DNA of 64,000 nt. Origin: Mesaphorura yosii. Its lineage: Eukaryota; Arthropoda; Collembola; Poduromorpha; Tullbergiidae. The notes under the pieces were generated by a model. It searched no databases. It was not told the DNA's origin and saw nothing but the letters and a program-made list of their open reading frames with translations. A program made the position numbers and the translations under genes. The DNA is taken from NCBI GenBank assembly GCA_009869945.1, contig WIXG01000140.1, positions 1 to 64,000 on the forward strand. Direction: 5' to 3'. This document shows, in pieces, positions 23,201 through 33,254 of the stretch (position 1 is the first letter of the stretch; the number at the start of each line of letters is the position of its first letter).

Positions 23201-26108
23201 ACCTTCTTCTGCTCCTTCGGTGGATGTCAGCTTGAGTCAGAATCAGAACGCGAACGTCGACGTTTCGAGCTTGGGCGTAGGCGTGGGTGGGCTCACCGGA
23301 GGCGGTGGCATGAATTACTTGACAGCACCCGTAGGCAGCAGCGGTGGCAGCACAAGCGTCAATGTGGATCAGACTCAAAACGCGATTGTCAATGCCAACG
23401 TCGACAGCGGGCTCCCGCTAGGTTACGGTGCCATTGGGCAGCCTGGCTACGGCTCTCAACCCTCAACGTCGGTGGATGTCGACATGAGCCAGAATTCGAA
23501 CCTCAACGTCGACATTGACAACGATGGCTTAGCCGGAACGGGTTTCATGCCTCTGGGTGGCGGCATCGGTAGCGGAACCAGCGTAAATATTGACCAGTCC
23601 CAGAATGCTGACGTCAACGTCGACCTTGCCAACGTCGGTGATGGGATGCACGGCTACGGCTATGGAAATGGCATAAATCCTGGCGTCGGTGGCGTAAATG
23701 TGAATCTGGACCAGACTCAGAACGCGATAGTGAACGCCAACACGGCCAACGCTAACATTCGACCGGGACTCGGACTCGGGTACCTTGGCGGCACTGGAGA
23801 CATTGGCAGCTCCGTGAATGTGGACGTGAACCAGGATCAGAACTCAGCTGTGAACGTGCGCCCAGGCTACGGCTACCTTCCATCGCGGCCAGGATACGGC
23901 TACCAGCCCTCCAGTGTGAACGTGGACGTGGACCAGTCACAGAACGCCGTGGTCAACACCGGCGTAGGCGTGGGCACCGTCCCGGTGCTGGGTTATGGCT
24001 ACGACTCCGACCTGTCTCCGTACGTGCCCCTGCCAACCACAACGAACCTGAACCTGAATCAGGACGCTCACATGGCCGTCGCGGGTTCGCAACCACAATT
24101 CGGAGGCGGAGGGTCCGGTGTCAATTTCGGAGTGTCACAGAATCAAAATGCGAACGCAAACGTTGGAGTTGTCACTCGGCCAGGAGCTGGACCAGGCTTT
24201 GTTCCTGTCCCGGTGCCCTACGCGCCATACACGCCTTTGCCCTCGACGTCCGTGAATGTCAACCAGAATCAAGACACAAGCGTCTCGACGTCGACGAGCG
24301 GTGGTCAGCCGACGTGGCCGGCCCCTGCACCAGTGTCATTGCCCTTCAGGCCTTACCCAGGAGGGCCACAGCCGTCGTCCGTCAACGTGGACGTGAATCA
24401 GAATCAGGACGCAAGTGTGTCCGTTGATCAGCGCCCTTCGTCATACATTCCGCATCCGTACGGGCCACTATTGCCAATGCCATCGCAGGTGCTGCCCTCC
24501 TCAACGTCTATCGACGTCGACATGAATCAAGACACAAACGTGAACGTGAACGCGAACGCTCCGCACTCACAGTCTCCGTTTGCAAATCCTCTCCGACCTC
24601 CGTACCCGTACGGGCCATCGCCGCTACCATCGGCCGCTGCGTCTGACATTGACGTGAGCCTGAATCAGAATCAGGGCACCAGCATTAACGTATCGCCCCC
24701 CGTCGGGGTCGCGGGCACGGGTCCGTACGGGCCTTATCCATACCAGCCCACGTACGCGTACGGCCCGGTTCTGGCTCCGGCACCGATCAACCCAAACGTG
24801 GACGTGAACGTCAACATGGACCAGAATGCCAACATCAACGTTCGACCCAGTGACCAATTCTACCCACGGCCCGGTGGGTCTTTCGTATCGGTCCCCTCAC
24901 CCGCACCGTTTTTTTGGCCATCATCGCCGGCTTCTGTGAATGTGGACTTAAATCAAGCCTCAAACGCTGGCGTGTCCGTGTCAGGAGTCCAGCCTGCAGG
25001 GTACGGCGCCGGCGGCCTTTGCGCGCATCCGTACCCGTATCCGTACGGCGGTGGTGATGGTGGTGGGACCAACGTCAACATAGACCAGACCCAAAACGCA
25101 AACGTCAACGTGAGGCCTGGCAGTGGCAATGGCGGGTTCTACCCGGTGCCAACTCCATACTGGCCAGCGCCCGGACCCACACCTTCTTCGGGTTCCGATG
25201 TGGACTTGAATGTGTCGCAGAATCAGCAGGCAGATGTGTCCGTTACCGGGGGCGGCCAACGTCCTTCGTACGCGTACGGCCCGCTGTATGGCGGCGGTGG
25301 CTACGGCCCAGGGCCGGGGACTGTGACTGGGCCAGCAACAAGCGTGAACATCGACCAGACGCAAGATGCGGTCGTCAACGTCAACACACGTCCCGGCTAC
25401 GCCAACGGCAACGGTTACGGTCCAGTCCCGTACCCGTACGGGCCTGCACCTGAATTCGTACTCGCGCCGACTTCTGTCGACGTTGACGTGAATCAGAATC
25501 AGCAGTCGGGCGTGTCAGTTTCAAGCGCCCAGCCTTATGGGCCAGCGCCTGTGGCGGTGCCGGTCCGTCCAGCGTACCTGACTCCAGCGGCGCTGGCAGG
25601 GACAGACTCGCAGACGAATGTCAACGTTGAACAATCCCAGAATGCGGCTGTAAACGTGCGGCCAGGCGCAGGCGGGTATCAGCCAGGGCTACTGCAAGTG
25701 CCTGTGCGGCCCTACGGCTCAGGCACGGGTTCGTCAACGTCGATGAACGTGGACGTGAACCAGAATCAGGCAACAAGCGTCTCCGTGGCAGGGTCGGGTG
25801 GCCAGCCTTATGGAGCGGGGCCGTACCCGTATCCTGGACTTACAGGGTTTCGGCCTTACGATGAAGGATTAGCCGTTGATGGCGATCAATTTTGGGCAGC
25901 TCTGCTATCAGGACAGTTTGACAGCGGGCCGTACCTCCCCGTGAACGACTACGTGGCCCGCCCGACCACCGTTCAGTACCTCCGCCCGCGGCCGTACCTC
26001 TCCGCCTTCGCCCAAGCATTCCTCGACCAAGTCATGAGGCAGGAGGACCCGCAATGGCGCCCGCAGCAGTACGACGAAATCGTGCCTTATCGCGAAATCG
26101 AAGTCTAG
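20208..26108 (+). CDS. Large secreted repeat protein, 27 Val/Asn/Gln repeats, no known family
   Basis: I do not recognise this family. Six exons (20208-20210, 20657-20927, 21269-21489, 21628-22171, 22292-22471, 22582-26108) join in frame to 1,581 residues. Exon 1 codes only the initiator Met and is followed at once by GTAAGT. Residues 1-23 form a signal peptide (CSGVAFLILHVVCSSTFA, then Trp). Residues 24-431 are acidic, low in Cys, with a helical-looking segment (QQILFAIVKQYVKRMLDNLL) and an RQRR furin-type site at about 230-233. Residues 432-1475 carry 27 repeats with core S/D-V-N/D-V-D-Q-x-Q-N-A-x-V-N-V, separated by Gly/Pro/Tyr-rich linkers. A 106-residue unique tail follows. The mature chain has one Cys (about 1220). 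An extracellular matrix, cuticle, egg-coat or fibre role is inferred from secretion and composition only. Confidence 0.88.
22656..25787 (+). repeat. Array of 27 coding repeats of about 30-50 residues
   Basis: Each unit has a 12-16 residue core such as NVNVEQSQNAAVNV or DVNVDQNQNADVNV plus a variable linker. N-terminal linkers are Gly-rich (LGGGGGINMIPLGG). Towards the C-terminus they become Pro/Tyr-rich (YAYGPLYGGGGYGPGPG, YPYGPAP). Two core types alternate for most of the array: QSQNA/QTQNA cores ending VNV, and QNQ cores ending VSV. At the DNA level the units are diverged, so this is not a recent tandem expansion. Confidence 0.9.
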
Positions 26109-26203
26109 AATCTGGAAACACGAGGAAGACGAAGCAAAGTCCCTCTCAAAGCTGCACACACGACAGTTGTTTGACGCTTAAATTCAGTTAGCATTTAGCA
26201 CGA

Positions 26204-26209
26204 TTTATT
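26204..26209 (-). terminator. Poly(A) signal (minus strand AATAAA) for ETHR
   Basis: TTTATT on the plus strand reads AATAAA on the minus strand, about 295 bases past the ETHR stop codon. It lies inside the presumed 3' UTR of the opposing repeat-protein gene. Confidence 0.45.
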
Positions 26210-26315
26210 CAAAATCCCAACTTCAAATCACAATTCTTCTCAGTTCAAAATACGCCGTCACGACAAAATGACATTTGACATTGGGTACAAACATTTAAAC
26301 TGAGTAAAATTCAGT

Positions 26316-26321
26316 AATAAA
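26316..26321 (+). terminator. Poly(A) signal AATAAA of the repeat-protein gene
   Basis: AATAAA lies 208 bases after the stop codon at 26108, with a second one at 26350-26355. With the opposing signal at 26204-26209 this predicts overlapping antisense 3' ends of about 100-150 bases. Confidence 0.5.
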
Positions 26322-26503
26322 TTATTTTGTGAATTTTGTCACAAGCCCGAATAAAAATGGAACGTTCACAGTAATTGCATTAAGCAGAATGCACATTAGC
26401 TCACATTTTAAGCATTAAGAATGTCAGCTCCAGCTGACGAGTTGATCAATTGACTAGAATTAAGGAACGAATAGATTTCAGTAATTCAGCACGCCATGCC
26501 AAT

Positions 26504-29500
26504 TCACAGCATGCTTTCATTTCTTCCTCCGAGGAAGGAGCCGCAAAGCGCCGCCGACGTCGATTTCTTCGGGCGACAGTTATTTGGGAGGATCAACGTC
26601 GCCCCGTTGGCGGTAGCAGTGGCTGCGCAGGAGGTGGGGTCGTCTCTGATCATTTGGTGGTTGTAGACTGGCTTCTCGATATAATTTCGACTGTGACGAG
26701 TTGTCGCCCAGTTGTAAGAGCCGTGACCTTGACAGCCTTGACTGCTTCCGCTGCTGCTGCTGCTCGCGCTGTTCCGCGCCGCCTGCGCCTTGCCTTGATG
26801 AACAGCCGCACTGGCGTTGTTCTTTGAGTGGTAGTGCGTTGAGTACCTGTAAAGCGATGCGTGCCCACAATCGAGTTTCCTCACTCCGTTCTTCCTCACT
26901 AGCGCCATCGTTAGCTCCGGCGACGTGGATGCGGACGTGGAGATGGTCGTTGGCGTGTTGTTGTTGTTGATGTTGAGTGGCAGGTGCACGGACGTCGTCG
27001 TCGTGAGTGTGAGGAAGGTCCCGTTCCGGTGGAAGATAAACTGCTTTCCCTTCCGACCGCAAAGGCGGCGAAAGCCGTTGCGGAACTTTGTGCTCATGGT
27101 GTTGTAAAGGATGGGGTTAATGGCGGAGTTGATGTAGGACATGATGCGGCAGAAGTACAACGCGTTGTAGTACGCTTCCGAGTGATTTTCCAGCAATTCG
27201 CCAGCGTCCGTGAACACCGCCAGGAGCGTCAGGAGGCGAAAGGGAAGAAGACACAGGAAAAAGACAAAGACGACGGTGCCCAGCCTGCAGGAACAAAATT
27301 ACTGCTGAATTGCCTATAAATTAAGTGATCGAGTAAACTTACATAAGGACGACTTGTTTCCTCCCACGCTGGTTTTCATTCTTGACGGTCAGCTCGGACT
27401 GATCCATCGTCAGCCTCTTCGAGATCATCCAGAACGTGATGAGGAGGATGACGAGCGGGAGGAGGAAGAAGAGGATGACGGACGAGATTGTGTAAAAGTC
27501 TGGCCAGAAGGTGCCCGCCACGACAATGCACTTGGGCTCCAGCTCGCCATTCTCGTTCTGCCACTCGTGGTACTCCGTCATCAAATACGTCGGGCTGCAA
27601 TGCAAAAAGAGAAAATATAAAGAATACCACCGCTGCTGATAAGAAGATAGCAAATGCAGTGCTGACATTGAGAACCGTCTATTTTCTATTGCCAAGCGCG
27701 AAATATGAAAAATGAATTTTATTGTGCAGTGTCTATCAAAATTCCGGGTTCCGGGATGCGATTTTTTTGTAGCCGGTCGTCATCGTCAAATTCAAATCTG
27801 ACGTGAGCGTGGCTTGCATTTCACGGCCCACGCACGCGAGATGAAGAGAGAGAGAAGATAAATGAGTTTCCTATGTACGAGTATCGCAATTCTGGAAAAG
27901 TGGAAGTGAAATTGATGGAGAAAGCATATCAGTAAACATCATAAACTAATGCGAAAGGGAAGGGGCTTTCGGATGTTTGAAGCCTTTTTGGGCAGACAGG
28001 CAGGCTTTTGTCATGAAAATGGTGAAGTGATGGATGAATAGAAATGAAGTCTCGTTATTAGGTTTCCGAAAACAACGGGGTACGCGAGACGAGTCGTGTC
28101 TGGTTTGAAATTTAAAGCCAGTTCGGAATCGACCGAGCCCACTCTAAAGAAAACAGAGCAGGCATTGGAAATGACTTCACAAGGGCCAGAAGCCAGGAAC
28201 TCCCGTACGACGGTCAAAATTGGACTCCTCAACGTTAACAACATAGGACAAGTTGATGGTTATTAAGCTATTATCAAAGTCAACGTAAAATAAACCTGCA
28301 ACTGAGGACTTTTCACTTATCAACTGTCTTCGCTGGCAGCTGAACTGATAACGCGCTACGCCCCCTTGAATTGCATTCTCACGACGACCCGGGGCCGAAA
28401 CCGAGACTCATTCAGTTCTAGATGAAAGGCTTTGATCTAGAATTGAACGAACTATCAGCCTGAACTTTGCAGCACTTTACAATTTACAACTTTGTCACTA
28501 AAATTAGTATGAAAAGTGGAAAATCACACACAGAAGCAGGGCTGGAGTTTCGACTTTGGATTTGGCTGGAATGCTGCAAACAAGCCTGTTTGACTTCTGA
28601 TCGTATCATGTTTCACGTATGTTGAGTGATATTGGGTATTAATTCAATTACTGTATGCTGTCTCGAACTTTCACGACTGTCACCTGCCCCTACTTTGACT
28701 TTCATGGAATTTGGAAAATGTATTGTATTGTCAAAGGAGCCGTGTGAGTGCGGACTTTATTGTATTGGCTTCTCGTCTGCCAACTTTCTGGCTTTTGCTT
28801 TCACCCATTTAATTTTGTCGGCAGTCTTTTGTGTGACAAATTTCAAAGGAGGCAATAAAGTAGTTAAATGCAAAGGTTTTAGTTACCTTGAAATGGCGAT
28901 GGCTGAAATCCACACGACTGAGCAAATCCAGACGGCCCTGGCTCGAGTGCAGACGTAATTGGCCTGCAGGGGCGAGCAAATCGCGTAGTAGCGCTCGAAG
29001 CTGATGGCCAGGATCGTCAGCACCGAGGCATGACAGACAATCAACTCGAGGACGGGCACCAGCTTACCTGAAATGAAACAATTCAAAGGACACGATGCGA
29101 TTAAGGGAATTAACTCAACTTCTTCACCTCTTCTTCCTCTCCACTTTTCTCTTATTCTCTTTCATTCACATTTACTCTACTTACATTTAATGCTCTCATT
29201 TTTGTCGGAATAAAACAAGTTTAATCTGGCAATAACCGGGCGCTGTGGAGCTATTTACTTTCGCGGTAGTTTTGGCCGTGACAAACAACTCTACAAGAAA
29301 AGTTTACATTTACATGATTTACATGAACATGGAAAGGTTTCCCGACTCAATTTCCAGCAGTAAATTTCAACTTTATTCACCAAACCGCACAACACAGGAC
29401 TGCGTTATTAAATTTCGGTTTCGCCAATTTAGAAAGTGAGTTCCGAAGAATTTAGTACACGAAGCAAGAAAGTTGATCGTGGTCGTGGTAAAATGAAGGC

Positions 29501-30401
29501 AGGCATTCCGAATTAATGACGAAGAGGTAGCGCAGTCTTAAGAATGAAATTCTTTAGTCTGACATCTACACAAGACGAAGACGCAAGTCGTAAATGGAAA
29601 CTGAGGCAAGACGATGATGACGCAATAGGAATTAGAACCCGCACGTGCACTGCACTGCACTGCACTGCACACCGTGCAGAAGCAATAATTAATGTCCTCG
29701 TCAGAGTCGTCGTGAGAGATACAGAAACAGAGACAGAAACCGGATCCAATTAAACTTTGAATACTGAATACTTGGAAGCTTAAAGGTTAAAGGAATTAGA
29801 GCTAGAGCCAGCTATTCAAAAACAAAAAAACTTCCCACGTGGAAGGAAAAAACAAAGGGAAAATGGATTATAGTCTTCGGAAACCTGATCTTTTTCGAAT
29901 TTGCCATTGTTTTTCAGTACAGTGCATTCATTTGTAGGGAATTGGGTCAGGATTGAATTGCTCACGCGCCCGTCAAATTTGATGACCGCCGTAAGAAAAC
30001 AACAAGACAATTATATAGGTTTACTTACACATGGTTGGGCCAAATAGCCAGATGTCTGGTTGGTAGAGGACTTCAAGCAGGGCAGTGGGCGTGATGATGA
30101 GGATGACGAGGAGGTCGGCGAGGGAGAGGTTGACGAGGAAGTAGTTGGTGGAGGTGCGCATGTCACGCGAGGCGCAGATGACGAGCATCACCATCGCGTT
30201 GCCGACCGTGCCCGCAATCAGAATGATGATGATGACCACCGAGACCACGACGCGCGTGTACAGCGGAAGCGATGACGAGAGCGATTCAATTACCGACGTG
30301 TAATTGAACGCGCTCTCGAGCTCGTTCTCGACCTGCGACTCCAGCTGCAGAAACTCCTGACCCACTTCGATTAACGTTGACCCAGCACTCTGGTTCTCCA
30401 T
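26504..30401 (-). CDS. ETHR: Ecdysis-triggering hormone receptor (class A GPCR)
   Basis: Receptor for ecdysis-triggering hormones, related to TRH and neuromedin-U receptors, coupled to Gq in insects. Four coding exons (30029-30401, 28887-29067, 27343-27594, 26504-27284) give 528 residues. The N-terminus has an N-glycosylation site (NYTS). TM1 has GTVGNAMVMLV; TM2 NLSLADLLVILI; the conserved Cys is in GPTMCKLVPVLEL; the DRY box is ERYYAICSPLQANYVCTRAR. TM5 is followed by RKQVVLMLGTVVFVFFLCLL in TM6, and TM7 ends NSAINPILYNTMSTKFRNGF, a strong ETHR signature. The C-tail is long and Ser/Thr/Asn-rich. An acceptor at 30417-30420 shows that the 5' UTR is spliced. Only one set of TM4-C-terminal exons is present. 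Confidence 0.92.
29646..29670. repeat. (TGCAC)5 microsatellite in ETHR intron
   Basis: Five perfect copies of the pentamer in the first coding intron of ETHR. Nothing indicates a function. Confidence 0.8.
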
Positions 30402-33233
30402 TGCTCGGACAGGGCACTGCAAATAAACGTTACGCAAATTTAACGCCTTTGTTAAGCACCGTCGTTTGCAAAAGTAAGAAGCACTGCAATTCGACGCGGA
30501 GAAAGTAAATAGCAAGCAGCGAAAATAAGGGCAAATGGCAAATGGAGAATTGCGAATTATTCGGGCATTCGCATTCTCATTGGCCATTGACTTACTTTCG
30601 CCTTTCGCATTTTCATGAAGAGGCAGTCAGCATGGAATTAAATTCCAAAGTGGCAGTTTGCATTCGCATTCTCAGTTCGCGATTCCATCGATCACTTTCC
30701 TAAATTAAGATGACACAATTCTCTTCTCAACGACGCGACGACGACGCAGGTCGATGCTGCTAAATTAAGTAGCGAATTCGAATTGTGGACGCCAAACGAC
30801 TTGTTTTGAAAAATCGAAGTCAATTACTACGTCGTCGATTTGATTTGTTTTCTATCTCGTTATTCTGGCTTTTTGCTGTCTATTCGTGTCTCGCGTGTTT
30901 TGCTTTTTACGTACATCTCATTTGTGCCGTGCCACCTGCGTACGCATTGTGAAAGCCTGTCACTTTACTCTACGGTGCGTCACGTTACACGTGTCGTACT
31001 GATGAAATGAGCAATGAATGTCAATGGCACACGTACACCTGAAAAGAGTGGCTGAAAGCAGAAGCCATTCAAATGCGATCACGATAATTTCGTAATGTAC
31101 GAGCGTAAATGCGTGGTAAAAATAGCTTGTTTCTCGTTTACTCTTCCTTTCTTTTGTTCCACCCGGCCAGGCCTTGGCTTTGGCTAATTCGCAATGGAAC
31201 GGCACTCGGCACTCGCTTTTCCTGTGAAATTTCTTTTGGTTAAGTTCGAGTTCGAGACTCAACGAAAATCCATACTCGAGCCTCTTTAATTCTGGGCATT
31301 TTGAAGTGTGTCGTGTCGAGTATCGAACGGTGAAGGCACGAGTTGTCAATAGTCAATAGACGCTGAATATAATCGTTGGACCCGAATTCTACGAAAATTT
31401 CGTTCAAACGTTTCGTTTCGTCAAATACGAGCGTTGTAATCGGATTATGAAGAAATAACATTTTGAGGTTCACTGTTCGTGCTCGCGTGTGCGTTCATGC
31501 TAAATTAAAAGCCTGGAGGGGACCGCAAGCGCAGAAGCAGTTAAGTGAGATCCAATTTCGCATTCCGGATTTATTATATTGAATATGGAATGAGACTTCG
31601 TGCGTAATCATTTCACGACCAACTCTTTTGTAGACAGACGAAAAGAAAGCCGGGACTTTCGCTTTATACATTCAGCCCGACGGCGTAGTTTAATGATTGA
31701 TCGGTCTCGATCCTGCCATGCTTGGCCGGATCGCCAACTTGTGGCATGGCATGGCACTCGCTACCGTTTGCTTGCGTAGTCGTCATAAATTAAGAGCCGC
31801 AGACTCATTCTTGCGGCAGGATGTTTATTTGAAGAAGTTGACTCCATATTTTCCTCTTTTTCGAATTTGCAACCGCACTGCCCGAATAATTTATTCAAAA
31901 ATTTACAGAAAAGACTGCAGTAAAAATTTCAGTCCTCCGTCGTTTTCTCTTCAGATTTGACCCGTTCCGGTCGTTCATTAATTCATTGTACTGCACTCAC
32001 TGGAGAAATGAGTCCAAATCTGAATGGATGGAATAGAGGCATTCAAGCGAAAAAGGTGAGAGGCTAAGGCTGTGATGGAAATTTGATCTCATTACTATGC
32101 AGTCGGGAATGACTGGGTGGCCTGGCCAACATTTCTGGAGTGTGCAAGGAAACAACTTCACTGCCGCCGCCGCTGCTGCCGCTGTTGGTTTTTGCATTTA
32201 CGTCATGATTCTGTCACAACAAAACAGTCACAGCCATAGCGCAACGGTTGCATTAATTTGCAATTCATTTCTCCGTTTTTCCGTCCAAAATACCGGAAAG
32301 TCTCTTCTCGAAAGAGTCCAATGCAGGAGAAAGTTAAGCCCTGATTGAGGTCAGCGCAGGTGTCGTGGGCGGACGCCGACGCAGACTTTGAGAATGCTGA
32401 TGCGAATGCGGTCAATCCGCGGCAATCTGATCAGGATGCATGCATAAAATTTAATTTGGCTTGCGCGTATGCATATTTCGCTATTTGGCGTGCTGAAGAA
32501 CGGTATGCAAGATTCTGGATTCATTTCTTGGAACCTCCTTTGCCTTTGCGGCATAATTGAATTTGTTCTGAATGAAAAATGCTAATATGATTGAAAGTTC
32601 TCGAAAGATGATGTATGCTTTTGGCTGTATTTACTTTTCTTTGCAGAATCCGGTAAGAACGAGATGAAATGGCAAATAAAATTATGACGAATTCGTATTA
32701 GCATCAGTCACACAAGTAAATAGGAAATAGGAGAATCGTGTACTCTCGCAAATCTGAGCAAATCAATCTTGTCGCCATTAAGTAGGGCATGGGGCATGGA
32801 AGAATATCATTGCATTATTTTGGAGCACCGTCTGTCATTCATAATATGCTTTTCTTTCCAAATCTCATCGCTCTTCTCATTCACAAATTCAATTTACTGC
32901 GTCGTCGGCAGTCAGTCGTCGTGGCCTTCAACCGAAAAAAGTCGGGAAGCGAAGGAAGAGAATGAAATTATTGTTCGTCCATTAAAAAATTTAATGCATA
33001 CTTGAGAAAATGCATCCGAAAAAATGAAAGCCACGCAAAATTCACTTTCACAGTCTTCAGTTTTTTTACAAGCCCCACTTTCCCTTTTACTACGAGTGGG
33101 CTTGGGTTAGCTTCGGCTTCAGAGAATCGCAAAGTGTGTTCAATGTCAAATGAAGGGGACAAGCCACAACGAATTTGAGTGAAGTATGAATTCATGTATG
33201 CAAATTCAGACAATTGAGTAGTGAGAAAAATGT

Positions 33234-33254
33234 AAAATGCAAAATGCAAAATGC
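33234..33254. repeat. (AAAATGC)3 tandem repeat
   Basis: Three perfect 7-base copies in intergenic DNA. It is an example of the short-word reiteration seen throughout the non-coding parts of the window. Confidence 0.7.

Noticed and set aside
22974-25364. Long minus-strand frames opposite the repeat array
   Set aside because: They are shadows of the biased codon use of the repeats: the reverse complement of Val/Asn/Asp codons reads as His/Val/Ile without stops.
22656-25787. Repeat protein as a horizontally acquired bacterial curlin
   Set aside because: It has five introns, a TATA box and Gly/Pro/Tyr linkers, and the curlin glycine positions are missing. The resemblance is limited to the strand pattern.
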